A stretch of 64,000 bases of DNA from Acanthosepion esculentum (lineage: Eukaryota; Mollusca; Cephalopoda; Sepiida; Sepiidae). This document shows, piece after piece, positions 1-11,132 of the stretch; position 1 is the stretch's first letter; each line of letters opens with the position of its first letter. Location: assembly GCA_964036315.1 (NCBI GenBank), contig OZ038498.1, positions 6,074,278 through 6,138,277 on the forward strand. Reading direction: 5' to 3'. The notes below the pieces were generated by a model that saw nothing but the letters and a program-made list of their open reading frames with translations, was not told where the DNA came from and did no database searches. The position numbers and the translations under genes were made by a program.

Positions 1-370
1 CACCGTCTGACTCGCATAAGCTAAGACCACTCTGGACATAGAATCCCCTTTGTAACTTGATACGCATTTCTGGAAAGGGACTGGCCTGTAGATAAAAATT
101 AATTCTTAATTGTTAGCTCCTTAAACCACCTAACTTCAACGGCCGAAACTAGCCGTTTCCATAGCAACTAATGTTCCAATGATACCGTACTTATAAACAC
201 TTGCTAACCAAAAGATAGCTTATTCCCAAATTCTCGCTTGACAAGGAAGCGGGTCCAGACACCTTAACTCTTCATAACTTAAAAAATTATGTTAGGGGTC
301 TCGGCTCTCGCTTTTGAAACATGAGAACTCTTATGTAGCGAAGGAATCATATTTTTTAAAAACTAAAAAT
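1..370. repeat. Dispersed repeat copy, unclassified
   Basis: The segment from about 232 to 350 (CGCTTGAC, AGGAA, then TTTTGAAAC and GTAGCGAA, running into TA-rich sequence) matches 28822-28955 in the same order, and both copies end against a (TA)n array. This shows an interspersed repeat; its class is not recognised. Bases 1-230 hold no gene that I can support. Confidence 0.45.
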
Positions 371-375
371 ATTAT

Positions 376-378
<3 letters not shown>

Positions 379-412
<34 letters not shown>
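379..412. repeat. (TA)n microsatellite
   Basis: Uninterrupted TA dinucleotides. The IYIYIY peptide readable on the minus strand is an artefact of this array. Confidence 0.95.
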
Positions 413-417
<5 letters not shown>

Positions 418-499
418 GTGAATAATACAAGAAAGCTGTTTCCCTCCCTCTCTGTATTCATTTCTATACTTGGCCAGCTTAGGAGAAATTATAACAACT

Positions 500-572
500 C
501 TTGCCTGAAGAAGGCTGGAGCATGAATGCGGCAGTAAAGATGCAGACAACAGTCTGAACAATGTAAATAGTA
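500..572 (+). repeat. Decayed SINE 3' end
   Basis: CTGAAGAAGGCTGGAG followed by AGTCTGAACAATGTAAATAG matches the 3' end of the SINE seen at 9.5, 39.7 and 53.8 kb (minus). Only the tail is left and the middle is diverged. Confidence 0.5.
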
Positions 573-1755
573 TAGATAATATTACTGTTGGTTGAAATTT
601 ATAACATCTTTCTCTTAAAACAGTTTTTCCAGAAAATAAGTTTCTCCAATCCACTGTCATTGTTCTTTTAAGTCTTGACGGGGGTTTCCTTCCAAAACCT
701 TTGTTTAATGTAGTGTGGAAAGTAAAAAAAATTCTTGATTATATCTTTATTTTCTCCTTGAATTACATGTGCTACCCGTTTTAGTTGCTTCTGCTGGAAT
801 CCATCAAATGATGTGGATTTTGATATTTGGTACAGCTCTTTTTTTTTTGTGATCATATAGTGCCAGTCTTTGAGATCTAATTAAATTCAGTCTTTAGGTT
901 TATTGCGAAGAAAGAAAACTTGGAAAAACAGGTGTTTTCTGTTGTATTCACGTTTTACCATGACTTCTATAGAAATAAATATTTATTCCTAAATTCTAAT
1001 ACTTCAATTTCTTTCCGATTTTCCACAAAACATCTCTTTTTGGTCTCTCCCAGAGTTGGTGGGCTTTTATTTTCTGTTGATCTTTTGGTGAATAGAAGAA
1101 AAATAATAATTTCCGTTTTCTTTCTTTTCCATTTCTGCCCTTTTTTGTGAATTTGTCTACTGGGTTCCTGGCAAAAGTGGCCATTCCTTTGCTTTGGATT
1201 ACAAAAGAATTAGACAGCTTTGAAACTGTTTCCTTTAAAAGGAGCAAGAAGCCATGGAAAATAAGGGCGACATGGAATAAGCAGCTGCTTACAAAAACTG
1301 GCAGAACATAAAAAGAAAGAAAAGAAGTTGGCAAATTAATAACTGAACGAAGGAAAATATTCTGAAAACTTTTTTTTTCTGCTTCATGGACCTTTTCACT
1401 TATTTTTTTTCTCTTTTCTTCAGGAACATTTGGAGCTATAGAATTTCCTTCTCACTTTAAAAAATTTTTTTTTACTTCTTTCCCAAATCTTTGTTTTTTT
1501 TTTCTCTTTAATATTTGCTAATTGTTGTTTTTTTTTATATTCACTTTTTCTTTTTCACTTTGTTCCTTTTATATTTTTTCTCTCTCTTTGTCCTTGTATA
1601 GTATCTATCTTTTTCTCCCCTTCCCTTTTAAATATAGATGGTGACATTAGTATGCTGTCAAAGATTTTACATGTACATGGAAAACAAAAAATCCTCTCTG
1701 TTTAATTACGAGATATTAATTATAGAAATAGTTTTTGTCAGGAGAAATGCAAGAT
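573..1755. other. Gene-free AT-rich stretch
   Basis: No supported gene. The short open frames on both strands are T/A-rich and lack splice or family signals. Poly-T and pyrimidine runs are frequent between 1370 and 1610. Confidence 0.5.
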
Positions 1756-1787
1756 ATATACGCTTATATATAAAAATATATATATAA

Positions 1788-1834
<47 letters not shown>
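1756..1834. repeat. Compound (TA)n(TG)n microsatellite
   Basis: Short TA runs, then (TG)n around 1788-1802, then (TA)n to 1834. Confidence 0.9.
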
Positions 1835-1836
<2 letters not shown>

Positions 1837-2255
1837 TAAAATGAGAAAAAATTGAGTATAATTCCACTGTCTGTAACATTTAACTTAAGAGAACTCAATA
1901 TAGATTTGAGCTAAATCTTATTTATTTTAGGATATTAAAACAAAAACATGTTAGAAATAGCTACAAAATTACAGTTGTTTCAACACTACAAATGTGTCTC
2001 CTCAGGCAATGATAAAGTACTGGTGAGTGAATGATTATTTTAATTTCAAAAAGCAGAATACTTCCTCTCTTTTCTAGAGAAAAAACAGAACAGAATTTTT
2101 CATATATATATATAAATACACATATACCTACATTTGATGTGCGACTAGTTTCATTGTTTATCCAAGTCATCGGGCATGGGATATAGTTTGTTTATTTTTA
2201 AAAACGTATAAATTTTTTAAAACTTTTAATATTTTTTTATTGTTCAAAACGCATA

Positions 2256-3562
2256 TCTATCTATCTATCTCACCCTTATTCCTATCTATCTATCTATCTC
2301 ACCCTTATTCCTATCTATCTATCTATCTCACCCTTATTCCTATCTATCTATCTATCTCACCCTTATTCCTATCTATCTATCTATCTCACCCTTATTCCTA
2401 TCTATCTATCTCACCCTTATTCCTATCTATCTATCTATCTATCTCACCCTTATTCCTATCTATCTATCTCACCCTTATTCCTATCTATCTATCTCACCCT
2501 TATTCCTATCTATCTATCTCACCCTTATTCCTATCTATCTATCTCACCCTTATTCCTATCTATCTATCTCACCCTTATTCCTATCTATCTATCTCACCCT
2601 TATTCCTATCTATCTATCTATCTATCTATCTCACCCTTATTCCTATCTATCTATCTATCTATCTCACCCTTATTCCTATCTATCTATCTATCTATCTCAC
2701 CCTTATTCCTATCTATCTATCTATCTATCTATCTCACCCTTATTCCTATCTATCTATCTATCTATCTCACCCTTATTCCTATCTATCTATCTATCTATCT
2801 CACCCTTATTCCTATCTATCTATCTATCTATCTCACCCTTATTCCTATCTATCTATTTATCTATCTCACCCTTATTCCTATCTATCTATCTATCTATCTC
2901 ACCCTTATTCCTATCTATCTATCTATCTATCTATCTATCTCACCCTTATTCCTATCTATCTATCTATCTATCTCACCCTTATTCCTATCTATCTATCTAT
3001 CTCACCCTTATTCCTATCTATCTATCTATCTCACCCTTATTCCTATCTATCTATCTATCTCACCCTTATTCCTATCTATCTATCTATCTCACCCTTATTC
3101 CTATCTATCTATCTATCTCACCCTTATTCCTATCTATCTATCTATCTCACCCTTATTCCTATCTATCTATCTATCTCACCCTTATTCCTATCTATCTATC
3201 TATCTCACCCTTATTCCTATCTATCTATCTATCTCACCCTTATTCCTATCTATCTATCTATCTATCTCACCCTTATTCCTATCTATCTATCTATCTCACC
3301 CTTATTCCTATCTATCTATCTATCTCACCCTTATTCCTATCTATCTATCTATCTATCTCACCCTTATTCCTATCTATCTATCTATCTATCTCACCCTTAT
3401 TCCTATCTATCTATCTATCTATCTCACCCTTATTCCTATCTATCTATCTATCTCACCCTTATTCCTATCTATCTATCTATCTCACCCTTATTCCTATCTA
3501 TCTATCTATCTCACCCTTATTCCTATCTATCTATCTATCTCACCCTTATTCCTATCTATCTC
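2256..3562. repeat. Composite satellite, (TATC)n plus CACCCTTATTCC
   Basis: About 43 copies of CACCCTTATTCC are separated by TATC blocks of varying number, so the unit alternates among roughly 25, 29, 33 and more bases. The array is a tetranucleotide microsatellite embedded in a minisatellite. One TTAT variant interrupts the pattern near 2857. The 453-residue plus-strand frame is a by-product: it consists only of LSIYLS and HPYSYLS type repeats and has no gene-like flanks. Confidence 0.97.
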
Positions 3563-3599
3563 AAAAGATGTTATGAAAGTGACTTTAAAACCTCCTTAT

Positions 3600-4690
3600 A
3601 GGTTTATTAAATAGTGATTGAAAATGTTTGATTTTTGTTCATATTTTGAAATTTAATGTAACAATTAATCGGAAATACTTTCTTCCTTCATATGTCATAA
3701 TTTAATTTTTCTTTTTTAAATAAATGTTCATAAGATGATATGAATGCTATTGAATATGAGTTTAAAGGTCAGGTTGATTCTGTCTTTACTAGATACATAC
3801 ATGGCTGGTAAGGTTGACACCCAGTCTGGCACAACCTTCCACGGTAGCTGAATAACCAGTTGTTTGTTAAATACTGATTATCAGTAAACATATTTTAGAG
3901 AAACACTTTCCATGTTTTGTTTTAAGTTTATCTAAAAGGACAAGATTTTGTATATTTATCTGTTTTAGCACAAGCGTTTCATGTCATGATGCAGAATCAT
4001 TCAATTATGAAATGTGTGGCTCTCATTCTGTATCAAATCAGCAAGGCTCTGATCATCACGGATACAAATTTCTTTCAAATTTGGTTCACTTAGACAGCTG
4101 CATGATACAAACTGAATGGTACCTAGTTTAAATATCGAGGTCAAAGGATTCTCTTTGACCCTTACCAAAAAGGGGAACTTTGGAAAATAGTCTCAAAATT
4201 TAAATATCAATATCTCCATTGTTTTTTTACCTACATAGCTAAATTATATACCGTTTTAAAGTACTTGGATAGATCTAAAAGGTGATTTGTTTATTTTTTT
4301 GTTTAAAGGTCAAAGAAGTTAATTTAATCTTAACCTTTGACCTTTAATTTCTCAAAATAGTGTATCTTTAATTTTTTTAAAAATTTGATAACAAATTTGT
4401 CTGCCTAATGGCAAGATATATCCAAAATTTTGTGGTGGACTTTTGACTGTCGCCTGACTTACAAGGGTTTTACTGAGTTGGGCCAAATTCAAAATGGCAG
4501 ATTTTGGTATTTGCCACTATATGCTAACACTTTCGTATCTTTCAATATGGTCAAGTTGTATATCTTTAGAAATTTCTTTGAATGCTGATTAATATTCGCA
4601 TAAGAACTATGATCATAAAATCAACAAAATTTGTTATTTCTGGTTAAAGGTTAACCAATTTGGTAGAATGTAAACAACCTTATTTCTGGT
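3600..4690. other. Gene-free stretch with AGGTCAAAG motifs
   Basis: No supported gene. A small hairpin lies at about 4303-4347 (AAAGGTCAAAG against CTTTGACCTTT). Several other GGTCAAAGG or TTTGACC motifs between 4130 and 4350 suggest an old repeat, not identified. Confidence 0.4.
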
Positions 4691-4698
4691 TTGGCTTA

Positions 4699-4900
4699 CA
4701 TTTTTCTTATACAACAAATAGATTTTTATATGAAAAAGTGACATAATGAAAGTAATTATTTTAAAAAATGTCATGAATTAATGTTAAGATAATATAAAAT
4801 AATATGAAAATATGCAACAAATTATCTTAATGGTTAACAAATTTTTGATGACATTTGACCTTTTCATATAAAAAATCTATTTGTTTTATAATAAAAATGC
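4699..4900. repeat. Inverted repeat, MITE-like
   Basis: Arms of about 50 bases at 4699-4747 and 4847-4900 share AAACAAATAGATTTT and TATATGAAAAAG in inverse orientation around an AT-rich centre. There is no coding capacity, so this is probably a small non-autonomous DNA element. The outer ends are not defined. Confidence 0.5.
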
Positions 4901-4984
4901 ATGCATTCAGCATTATCAGCAGAGGATTATAACACCCCTCACATTGATTGAAGAGGGGGGTGGAATACAGACCTTGCACTTATT

Positions 4985-6080
4985 TAATACCCTATTACAC
5001 AGCCACCAATAATCACAAGCTCATTCTCTTGGCAAACAGGGACTTAGCTCCTTTGAGGACTTGTTTACATTTATTATGAGGAGTAACAAATAGGCATCTG
5101 TTATGATGAGAGCTGTCATGCTGGTATAGCTGAAAATAGTGGTTCCTGTGTGATATGGCAGCTGAGCATGGAGAGGATTGAGGTTTCAGCTGGAAGGGAT
5201 GAAAGCATCCACGCTGGCTTTGACCCAAGGAGAAACCTCAGTGGTGTAATTTTCAATTGGTAGGTTGAAGATATCAGTCCAAGGGGTGTCACATAGAAAA
5301 TCACAGAATGATTCCCAGCCAGCTTGCTGGTAATGTAAAGAGGTCTTATGGTTGGTGTTTCTGTTGAATGGATGCTTGGAACAAAATATCAATAAAATAC
5401 CACAGATTGGTCAGAGTTACCAAGAGGGCAGTATAGCGAAAATCAGCAAGAGTGAGGTGAGGAGGTAAGGAATAAATCAAGTATAGAAGCCTGTTGCTTG
5501 GTTTGTTTAGGGTAACAGGTACAGAAGTTCACAATTTGAGTAAGGGATTGGGCAATGAACAAAATTTAATGTCTGAATACCAGCACCATCAGTACGTTTA
5601 TAATGTTTCAGCCATGTGTCATGGTGAGCATTAAAGTCACCGAAGACAAAGAGATTCACAGATGGATGGAGAGAGAGAGTGCCTTTTTTATACTGTCCAC
5701 TATTATGTCTAATATACTGCAGTCCTGGGAAGAGGGAGAATGATAAATAAGAACGAGATAGCTGACAGTTTAGTAGCAAAAGACGGAAGCATATGAAAGA
5801 GTAGGCAGTGACCTCAGGAGACAATTTCCTGGCCATCAGAAGATTATGCTGGATGTAAATACTTAGGCCATGCATGTGAATGCTGGAATCTTTTCAGCAA
5901 AGGAGAAGATGGGCTGGAACCAAGAATTCATTGGTAGCAATGGAATAATTCAAGTCGGTTTTACAAAGGGCAAAGATATCTGGCGACCATTACAGGAGAA
6001 AAGATTCTACGCTGCAGAAGTTGGAATGGATATCACAATTATTAGAGAAAGAAAGGTTGAGGGGGGTAGGTGTTTTTTTG
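4985..6080 (-). pseudogene. LINE fragment: AP endonuclease domain and linker before the RT
   Basis: Read on the minus strand, this fragment encodes part of the ORF2 of a jockey/CR1-like non-LTR retrotransposon. The frame at 5507-5875 carries HGLSIYI and then FGDFNAHHDTWLKHY, the GDFN(A)HH catalytic motif of APE-type endonucleases, which nick the target DNA. Upstream of it PDIFALCKTDLN is readable. Downstream, in shifted frames, are WESFCDFLCDTPWTDIFNLP, VDAFIPSS and HRNHYFQLYQ, the stretch normally found between endonuclease and reverse transcriptase. Frameshifts and stops break the reading frame. No RT core follows, so the copy is truncated on both sides. A second endonuclease copy lies immediately to the right. 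Confidence 0.8.
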
Positions 6081-6109
6081 TTTGATGGTTTAGTTGTATT
6101 TCTTTTTGT

Positions 6110-6545
6110 TGTAATTCCCAGGGAAATGAGTTCGGAAAGTCCATGATTTGTATGAAGCTTTGGGCAATGGAAAAATTAATGTTTGAATACTAGCAATATC
6201 AGTAACTTAATGTTTAAGCCACGTGACATTAAAGACACCGAAGACAAAGATGTTCGTAGATGGATGGAGAGAAAATGTTTTTTCTATACTGTCAGCTATT
6301 GCATCTAATATACTGCAGTTTAGTAACAAAATCTGGAGGCACATGAAAGAGTAGTCGGCGACCTTGAGAGACAATTCCCTGCCCATCGGAAGATTATCAC
6401 GGATTTAGACACCAATGCCATGCATGTGAATGCTGCAATCTTTTCGCCAAAGGGGAAGATAGGCTGGAACCAAGAATTCATTGGTTGCAATGGAATAATT
6501 CAAGTCAGTTTCACAAAGGGCAAAGATATCTGGCAATTATTGCAT
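6110..6545 (-). pseudogene. Second LINE endonuclease fragment, same family and orientation
   Basis: This stretch repeats the preceding fragment block by block: GGGCAATG, ACACCGAAGACAAAGA, GATGGATGGAGAGA, CATGCATGTGAATGCTG and AAGGGCAAAGATATCTGGC appear in the same order as at 5540-5990. It has internal deletions and no long open frame. It covers the endonuclease region only. It is either a tandem duplication of the first fragment or an independent insertion. Confidence 0.75.
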
Positions 6546-7315
6546 TTTAATATTTAGTTTCTGGAAAGCATCTTCCACTATTCCTTTCTTCAGATTTCTG
6601 TGTCACGTTTTCCATTGTCTCTTATATTACTGAGATAGTTGTAGCTGTTGTCAGATTCTTGAATATAATGGATATAGGTTTAAATCATTAATTAAAAACA
6701 AATATTAATGCATTTTAAAATTAATTTTAAAAATAACTTTTAAAAAATGGTTTTATATCTGAATGGAGCATCTCAATGAATTTATCTGTTTGTAAATCAT
6801 TGTTATTATTTTTTATTGTTTAATTTAATATCCTATGTATTATAACTTCGTTATTGAAAGGCTATTGTTATAACACATACCCTTACTTGGTATAATGTAA
6901 TTCGTTAAGTATTCTCTATACGTAATGCTTAGACTATTGCCATCACACCTGTATAGTTTGTATGAAGACTGACTCCAGTATGACTACTCACGACCTCATA
7001 ACATGGAACTCTTTATAGTATTGGATGAGTTCATAATCACTGGGGGTGTACTCTTTATTCCGCAACACTATGTTTTTAGGCAAAAGAAAGGCAAAGTATA
7101 TGCTTGTTTCATTGAGTTAATGTACAATATTATTTTACACGTACACAATTATTTGATGTTGGTTTATATTGTTCTGCTTGTTATCCAGACTGTTTTGTTC
7201 ATTGAACCAACATGAATTATATTTGGGGCTGACATGTGAATCTTATGCCGTTTGTGCTTTCATATTTAGAAATATTTGAATCATATTTTCTTGATATTCA
7301 AAGTGGTGATAATAT
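6546..7315. other. Gene-free AT-rich stretch
   Basis: No gene or repeat recognised. The short plus-strand frame at 7003-7215 has no splice or family signals. Confidence 0.4.
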
Positions 7316-7321
7316 ATGAGA

Positions 7322-7430
7322 GGGTGATGGAAAGTTCTTGGCTCAACACACTTTCCAATATCTGACCTATGACCGAGTATCAGATTTGTTGTAGACCGCA
7401 TGGTGTGGGGCCAGAACTTTTCACCACACC
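7322..7430. repeat. Short inverted repeat, mariner/MITE-like
   Basis: GGTGATGGAAAGTTCTTGGC at 7323-7342 pairs with GGCCAGAACTTTTCACCACACC at 7409-7430 with a few mismatches and a spacer of about 65 bases. This has the size and form of a small non-autonomous element. Target duplication is not evident. Confidence 0.45.
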
Positions 7431-8682
7431 GTTATATGTTTAAAAAAATACATTTAAAACATTTGTCATAGCATGACTTTTTCATTTTACTTTATTTTTA
7501 AAATAAAGTGTTTTTTTTTTTTTTGTGTTTGGGACAAATAAAAACTGTCATGAAATAACTGATTAACCAATTGATGTGAATTGCTTTCATCATGATATAT
7601 ATTGAATTTTGTTATTTGTTTTGCACAAACCAAATATCAATATTTATTATTGATAAATCTGCTTTGGTGTCTTGAAAGACTAAGGCAGTTAATACTTGTT
7701 ATTAAATATTTCATTCGAATTTGCTTCAGTGAAATGGACATTACATGTTTTTATTCTTCGTATAATGCTAACAAAATGAAAAAAAAAACCCAAAACACTG
7801 AGTTAAAGGTGAAATCGTGATAAATCATTTTGTTTGACCAAAACTCAAAAATAAATATTTGCTTCTAATCTCAACAGCAAGCCAAACATAAGCAAGCAAT
7901 CTAAGCCACTTGTATTTCACTACAGGTACAATATCTGTATCATAATATATATGCCAGTATGTAAATGTCATTTGATTCATTCGTTTAGAAAGAAAAATAA
8001 TCTCTTCTGTTAAAAGATAATTCTCTGATGTTTACAGGTAATACCTGTGTGCTTTGACATTTCTGTGGAAAGCAGTCATACTTTTCTGTGACATCTTGGC
8101 TGATGCATGGAAATGCACGATACATGAACTTTAATAAGAAAAATAGCATTGCTGAGTAATCTTAATTTCTCTCTGGAAAAGAATAGTGACAAATCTACAA
8201 TGAACAAACAAAACAGAGCCATTAACAAAAGAAAATTGTCTTTTGCTTAAGGTAAGCCTGGTTAAAACATAAAAAAAAAATCAAGTTGACATCATTGGCT
8301 TCAAATGCTAGCAGGTTGTCATAAGCAATCTTTGTCAGTTTATTTAATTATCTAACTTTAAAAAAATTCCCTAGAGTTAGTTTTTTTTTTTTTTTTTTTT
8401 TTTTTGGTTTAGTAATTTTGTTAGAAATCAGGAACAGAAGTTTAATAGCTAAGAAACGGTAGATGAGAAATTAGACAAAAAACTAAAAAACCGAGCTGGA
8501 ATAATTTGATTTGTTAATACTGTACATAACTGAATTAGAAAAATGATTAGCTTTGGTTTACTATTTAAACCCACTGGTAAGAATTATATTTTTGTATTCA
8601 AACACGCGAGACTTAAACTATGTTCTTTCATCTCTGAAGAGTAGAAGATTAAGAATAAAACTGTATAAGACAGAATCTATGT
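7431..8682. other. Gene-free stretch with poly-T tracts
   Basis: No supported gene. Poly-T runs lie at about 7511-7523 and 8381-8405. Short frames at 7602-7820 and 8553-8750 look random. Confidence 0.4.
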
Positions 8683-8974
8683 CAGGAATCGGCAACCTAC
8701 GGCACACATGCCATGTTAAACCATTTCTAATGGCACACAGCTGCAAATAACATCACAAAGTCCGGACCAATAACTACTACAACACAAAGAAGATATTTAG
8801 CTGTTTCAATTTTAATATATACTAAAGTATATATACTATATATTACTATATAAAATATATTGTAGAACAGGGATATTGACCTTGACTTGTATAAAAAGAC
8901 GTATGCTGTTGGCACACTGAACGATTTTAAAACCCTAAATCGGCATATAGTTAGTGAAAGGTTGCTGACCCCTG
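8683..8974. mobile_element. hAT-type MITE
   Basis: The ends are CAGGAATCGGCAACCT on the left and, on the complementary strand from the right, CAGGGGTCAGCAACCT. These 16-base terminal inverted repeats have the CAGGGGTCNGCAACC form typical of hAT transposons. The flanking octamers ATCTATGT (8675-8682) and GTCTAGGT (8975-8982) agree at six of eight positions, consistent with an aged 8-bp target duplication. The 292-base interior has no coding frame, so it is non-autonomous. Confidence 0.75.
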
Positions 8975-9055
8975 GTCTAGGTTATTATCAGTTAATTAGC
9001 AAAATTGATTAAATGATTAATATTTAACACTAATCATATAAACAGCCACTACTGT

Positions 9056-9589
9056 ATCTGTCTATATTTCTGAGATGAGATATTATGTACAGTATTTACA
9101 TTAGTCGGACTATTGTCCTCATCTTTGTCACCATATTTGTCACAACATTTCAGCCGTTATACGCTCCGGCCTTCTTCAGGTGGTTGGAATTTTGAACCGA
9201 ACCCTTTATTTCGATCACTGGGGTAGACTGTTCTAGTTCCACGAGCCATGTTTGATGGATGTCAGTTATCAGTTATCTCCTGGTAATTTTCCCTCTGAAA
9301 GTTCTCCACTACCTGAACCGGGTATTGAACTCACACTCTTTTGGGTCTGTCACTGGATCTAACCAACGCCTTTATCCACTGTGGAGAACTTTCAGAGGGA
9401 AAATTACCAGGAGATAACTGATAACTGACATCTATCAAACATGGCTCGTGGAACTAGAACAGTCTACCCCAGTGATCGAAATAAAGGGTTCGGTTCGAAA
9501 TTCCAACCACCTGAAGAAGGCCGGAGCGTACAACGGCCAAAACGTTGTGACAAATATGGCGACAAAGATGAGGACAATAGTCCGACTAA
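9056..9589. mobile_element. Inverted SINE dimer (foldback retroposon) with 12-bp target duplication
   Basis: Arms at 9101-9309 and 9381-9589 are each 209 bases and are reverse complements with seven mismatches, all transitions. The 71-base spacer read on the minus strand is the tRNA-like head of a SINE, with B box GTTCAATACCC. The minus-strand copy is therefore complete, from head to its tail at about 9056, and the plus-strand copy lacks the head. The whole unit is flanked by AGCCACTACTGT at 9044-9055 and 9590-9601, which suggests insertion as one piece. Open frames at 9435-9731 are by-products of the SINE and the TA array. Confidence 0.8.
9310..9380 (-). repeat. tRNA-like SINE head in the dimer loop
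   Basis: On the minus strand the segment reads as a degenerate tRNA: CAGTGGATAAAGGCGTTGG near the A-box position and GAGTTCAATACCCGG as the B box, fitting GWTCRANNC. The same head, better preserved, occurs at 53.95-54.04 kb on the minus strand. Confidence 0.65.
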
Positions 9590-9598
9590 AGCCACTAC

Positions 9599-9599
<1 letters not shown>

Positions 9600-9653
<54 letters not shown>
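9600..9653. repeat. (TG)n(TA)n microsatellite
   Basis: TGTGTG followed by an uninterrupted TA run, starting at the end of the right target duplication of the SINE dimer. Confidence 0.9.
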
Positions 9654-9658
<5 letters not shown>

Positions 9659-9659
9659 C

Positions 9660-10225
9660 TCGTGTATAAGCTGACTTCATGTACAGTGTGATCCCTGAAT
9701 TTTTTGGCTTGAATTTTAACCCCTCCTGCAAAAAATAACCTGTATATTACAACCGGTCATTTAAAATGCATGTTTTGTAACCTCTTCAAAAAATTACCTG
9801 TGTATAGTGCAATTCCCTATTTTCTGTGTAAAACAACTAATTATAAAAAGTCACACTATATATAATAGTATATATGGTAATCAAAGTTGCTTTGTGATTT
9901 TTACATAACTACTGTTTGGATCTGGAATTTTGTTTATTATAACTTGGCAGTGGTGTACTTTAATTCTTAAAAAATAATGTGTAAAGCATGGATTATTACT
10001 GTACAACATGTCCTGCATATCTCCGTATAAATCTTTCTCTTTGCTAAAAAGTTTCTATCCTTACAAATATCAGGATTGTTTAGTTTTAAATGAGTTTGTT
10101 TAAAAGAATTTCTTCCATTTTTTTTTTTTTAAATCATTTCACCCCAATCGAGGCAAGAATGCCACTAATACACAGTGAGGAAGAGCAAGTGAAAGAGAAG
10201 ATCGAGGAGAGGACAAAAGATGAAC
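9660..10225. other. Gene-free stretch
   Basis: No gene or repeat family recognised in this AT-rich segment. Confidence 0.35.
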
Positions 10226-10740
10226 AGGGTTCAAGAAGACAGAAGATGGTGCTTGATGTTGCATTTAAATTTTTGAAGATTGTAGTTATCAGTGAAGCAA
10301 GTAATCGGAAGGGAGTTCCACAGGTGGGAAGTGCGAGAAAAGAAACTGCCGGAGTAGAAGTGGCATTTGCATTTAGCTATTTCAACAGTAAATTTAGTGC
10401 AACCTACATACCAATTTAGTAGCATGCTTAAATTCATGTAGTCAGTGCACCAGGAAAAAAGCTTGTCAGAGTAGTTAAAATATTTGTAGAAAAGACAGAG
10501 GGAAGCCATGCCACATTGGTGAGAAAGTGACTGAAGTCGAGATGCCAAGTCAGGATCGATTACATTGCAGATCCTTCTTTGGATTTTGTTAAGAATCTTG
10601 ACATGGACAGCACCACACCAGATATGGCAACAGAATTCAATGCATGGATGGATAATAGATCTGTAAATGTGCAAGATGGATTCTGATGAGAAAAATTTTT
10701 GGGCACGACACAGTGACCCAACTTTCCTTTACGCATTTAA
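10225..10740 (-). pseudogene. LINE 3' fragment: C-terminus of jockey/CR1-like ORF2
   Basis: A minus-strand frame of 147 codons (10231-10674) is open to its natural stop. It carries the usual end of jockey/CR1/L2-like ORF2: LHIYRSIIHPCIEFCCHIW, then NKIQRRICNVI, then SFFSRTSHLWNSLP, CF and YNLQKFKCN. This region follows the RT thumb and belongs to the retrotransposon polyprotein. A few upstream codons continue to about 10740 in another frame. No endonuclease or RT core is attached, so the copy is strongly 5'-truncated, as is usual for target-primed insertions. It could come from the same family as the endonuclease fragments at 5-6.5 kb, but no overlap proves that. Confidence 0.85.
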
Positions 10741-10994
10741 AAAGAAATTATCATTTTTGGCATATTTTACTTTATTGATTATAAAATTAAAGATGGAAGT
10801 AAGTTAATGGTTACTGTACATTATACTTTTTATTTTAAGTAAGCTAATTGGAAAGATTTTCTTTATCTTTTCCCCAATACATCACCAAACTTTTTTATGT
10901 AGCTTGCTTAAATTTGGTATGCATACTTTCTGGAATCAGGTAATTTGTTCCACATGGGTGAAAAAGAGGTATCTACCTATTTTGTTATATTAAT

Positions 10995-11132
10995 TTACTA
11001 AGCGAAGCTTAGATGTGGCACAAGGCTGAAAGTAAGGAGCACTTAGTGTGGATCGAACTCACTACTTGGTAGTGATTGATTTAGCAAGATAAACTTGCTA
11101 AACATTACACCACATTGAAGTGCCAAAGTGTT
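10995..11132 (-). repeat. tRNA-like SINE, copy 1 of a direct pair
   Basis: This copy and 11133-11270 share TTACTAAGC, AGCTTAGAT, TGGCACAAGGCTGAAAGTA, GGAGCAC, ATCGAACTCACTAC, TAGTGATTGATTTAG and CACATTGAAGT in order. On the minus strand the ATCGAACTC block reads as a B box (GAGTTCGAT), which suggests a tRNA-derived head. Confidence 0.55.

Noticed and set aside
2240..3601. 453-codon plus-strand open frame
   Set aside because: It is made only of the TATC/CACCCTTATTCC satellite; the peptide is a periodic translation without gene-like flanks.
10090..10419. 109-codon plus-strand frame
   Set aside because: It is antisense to the LINE C-terminal frame with the RTSHLWNSLP motif.
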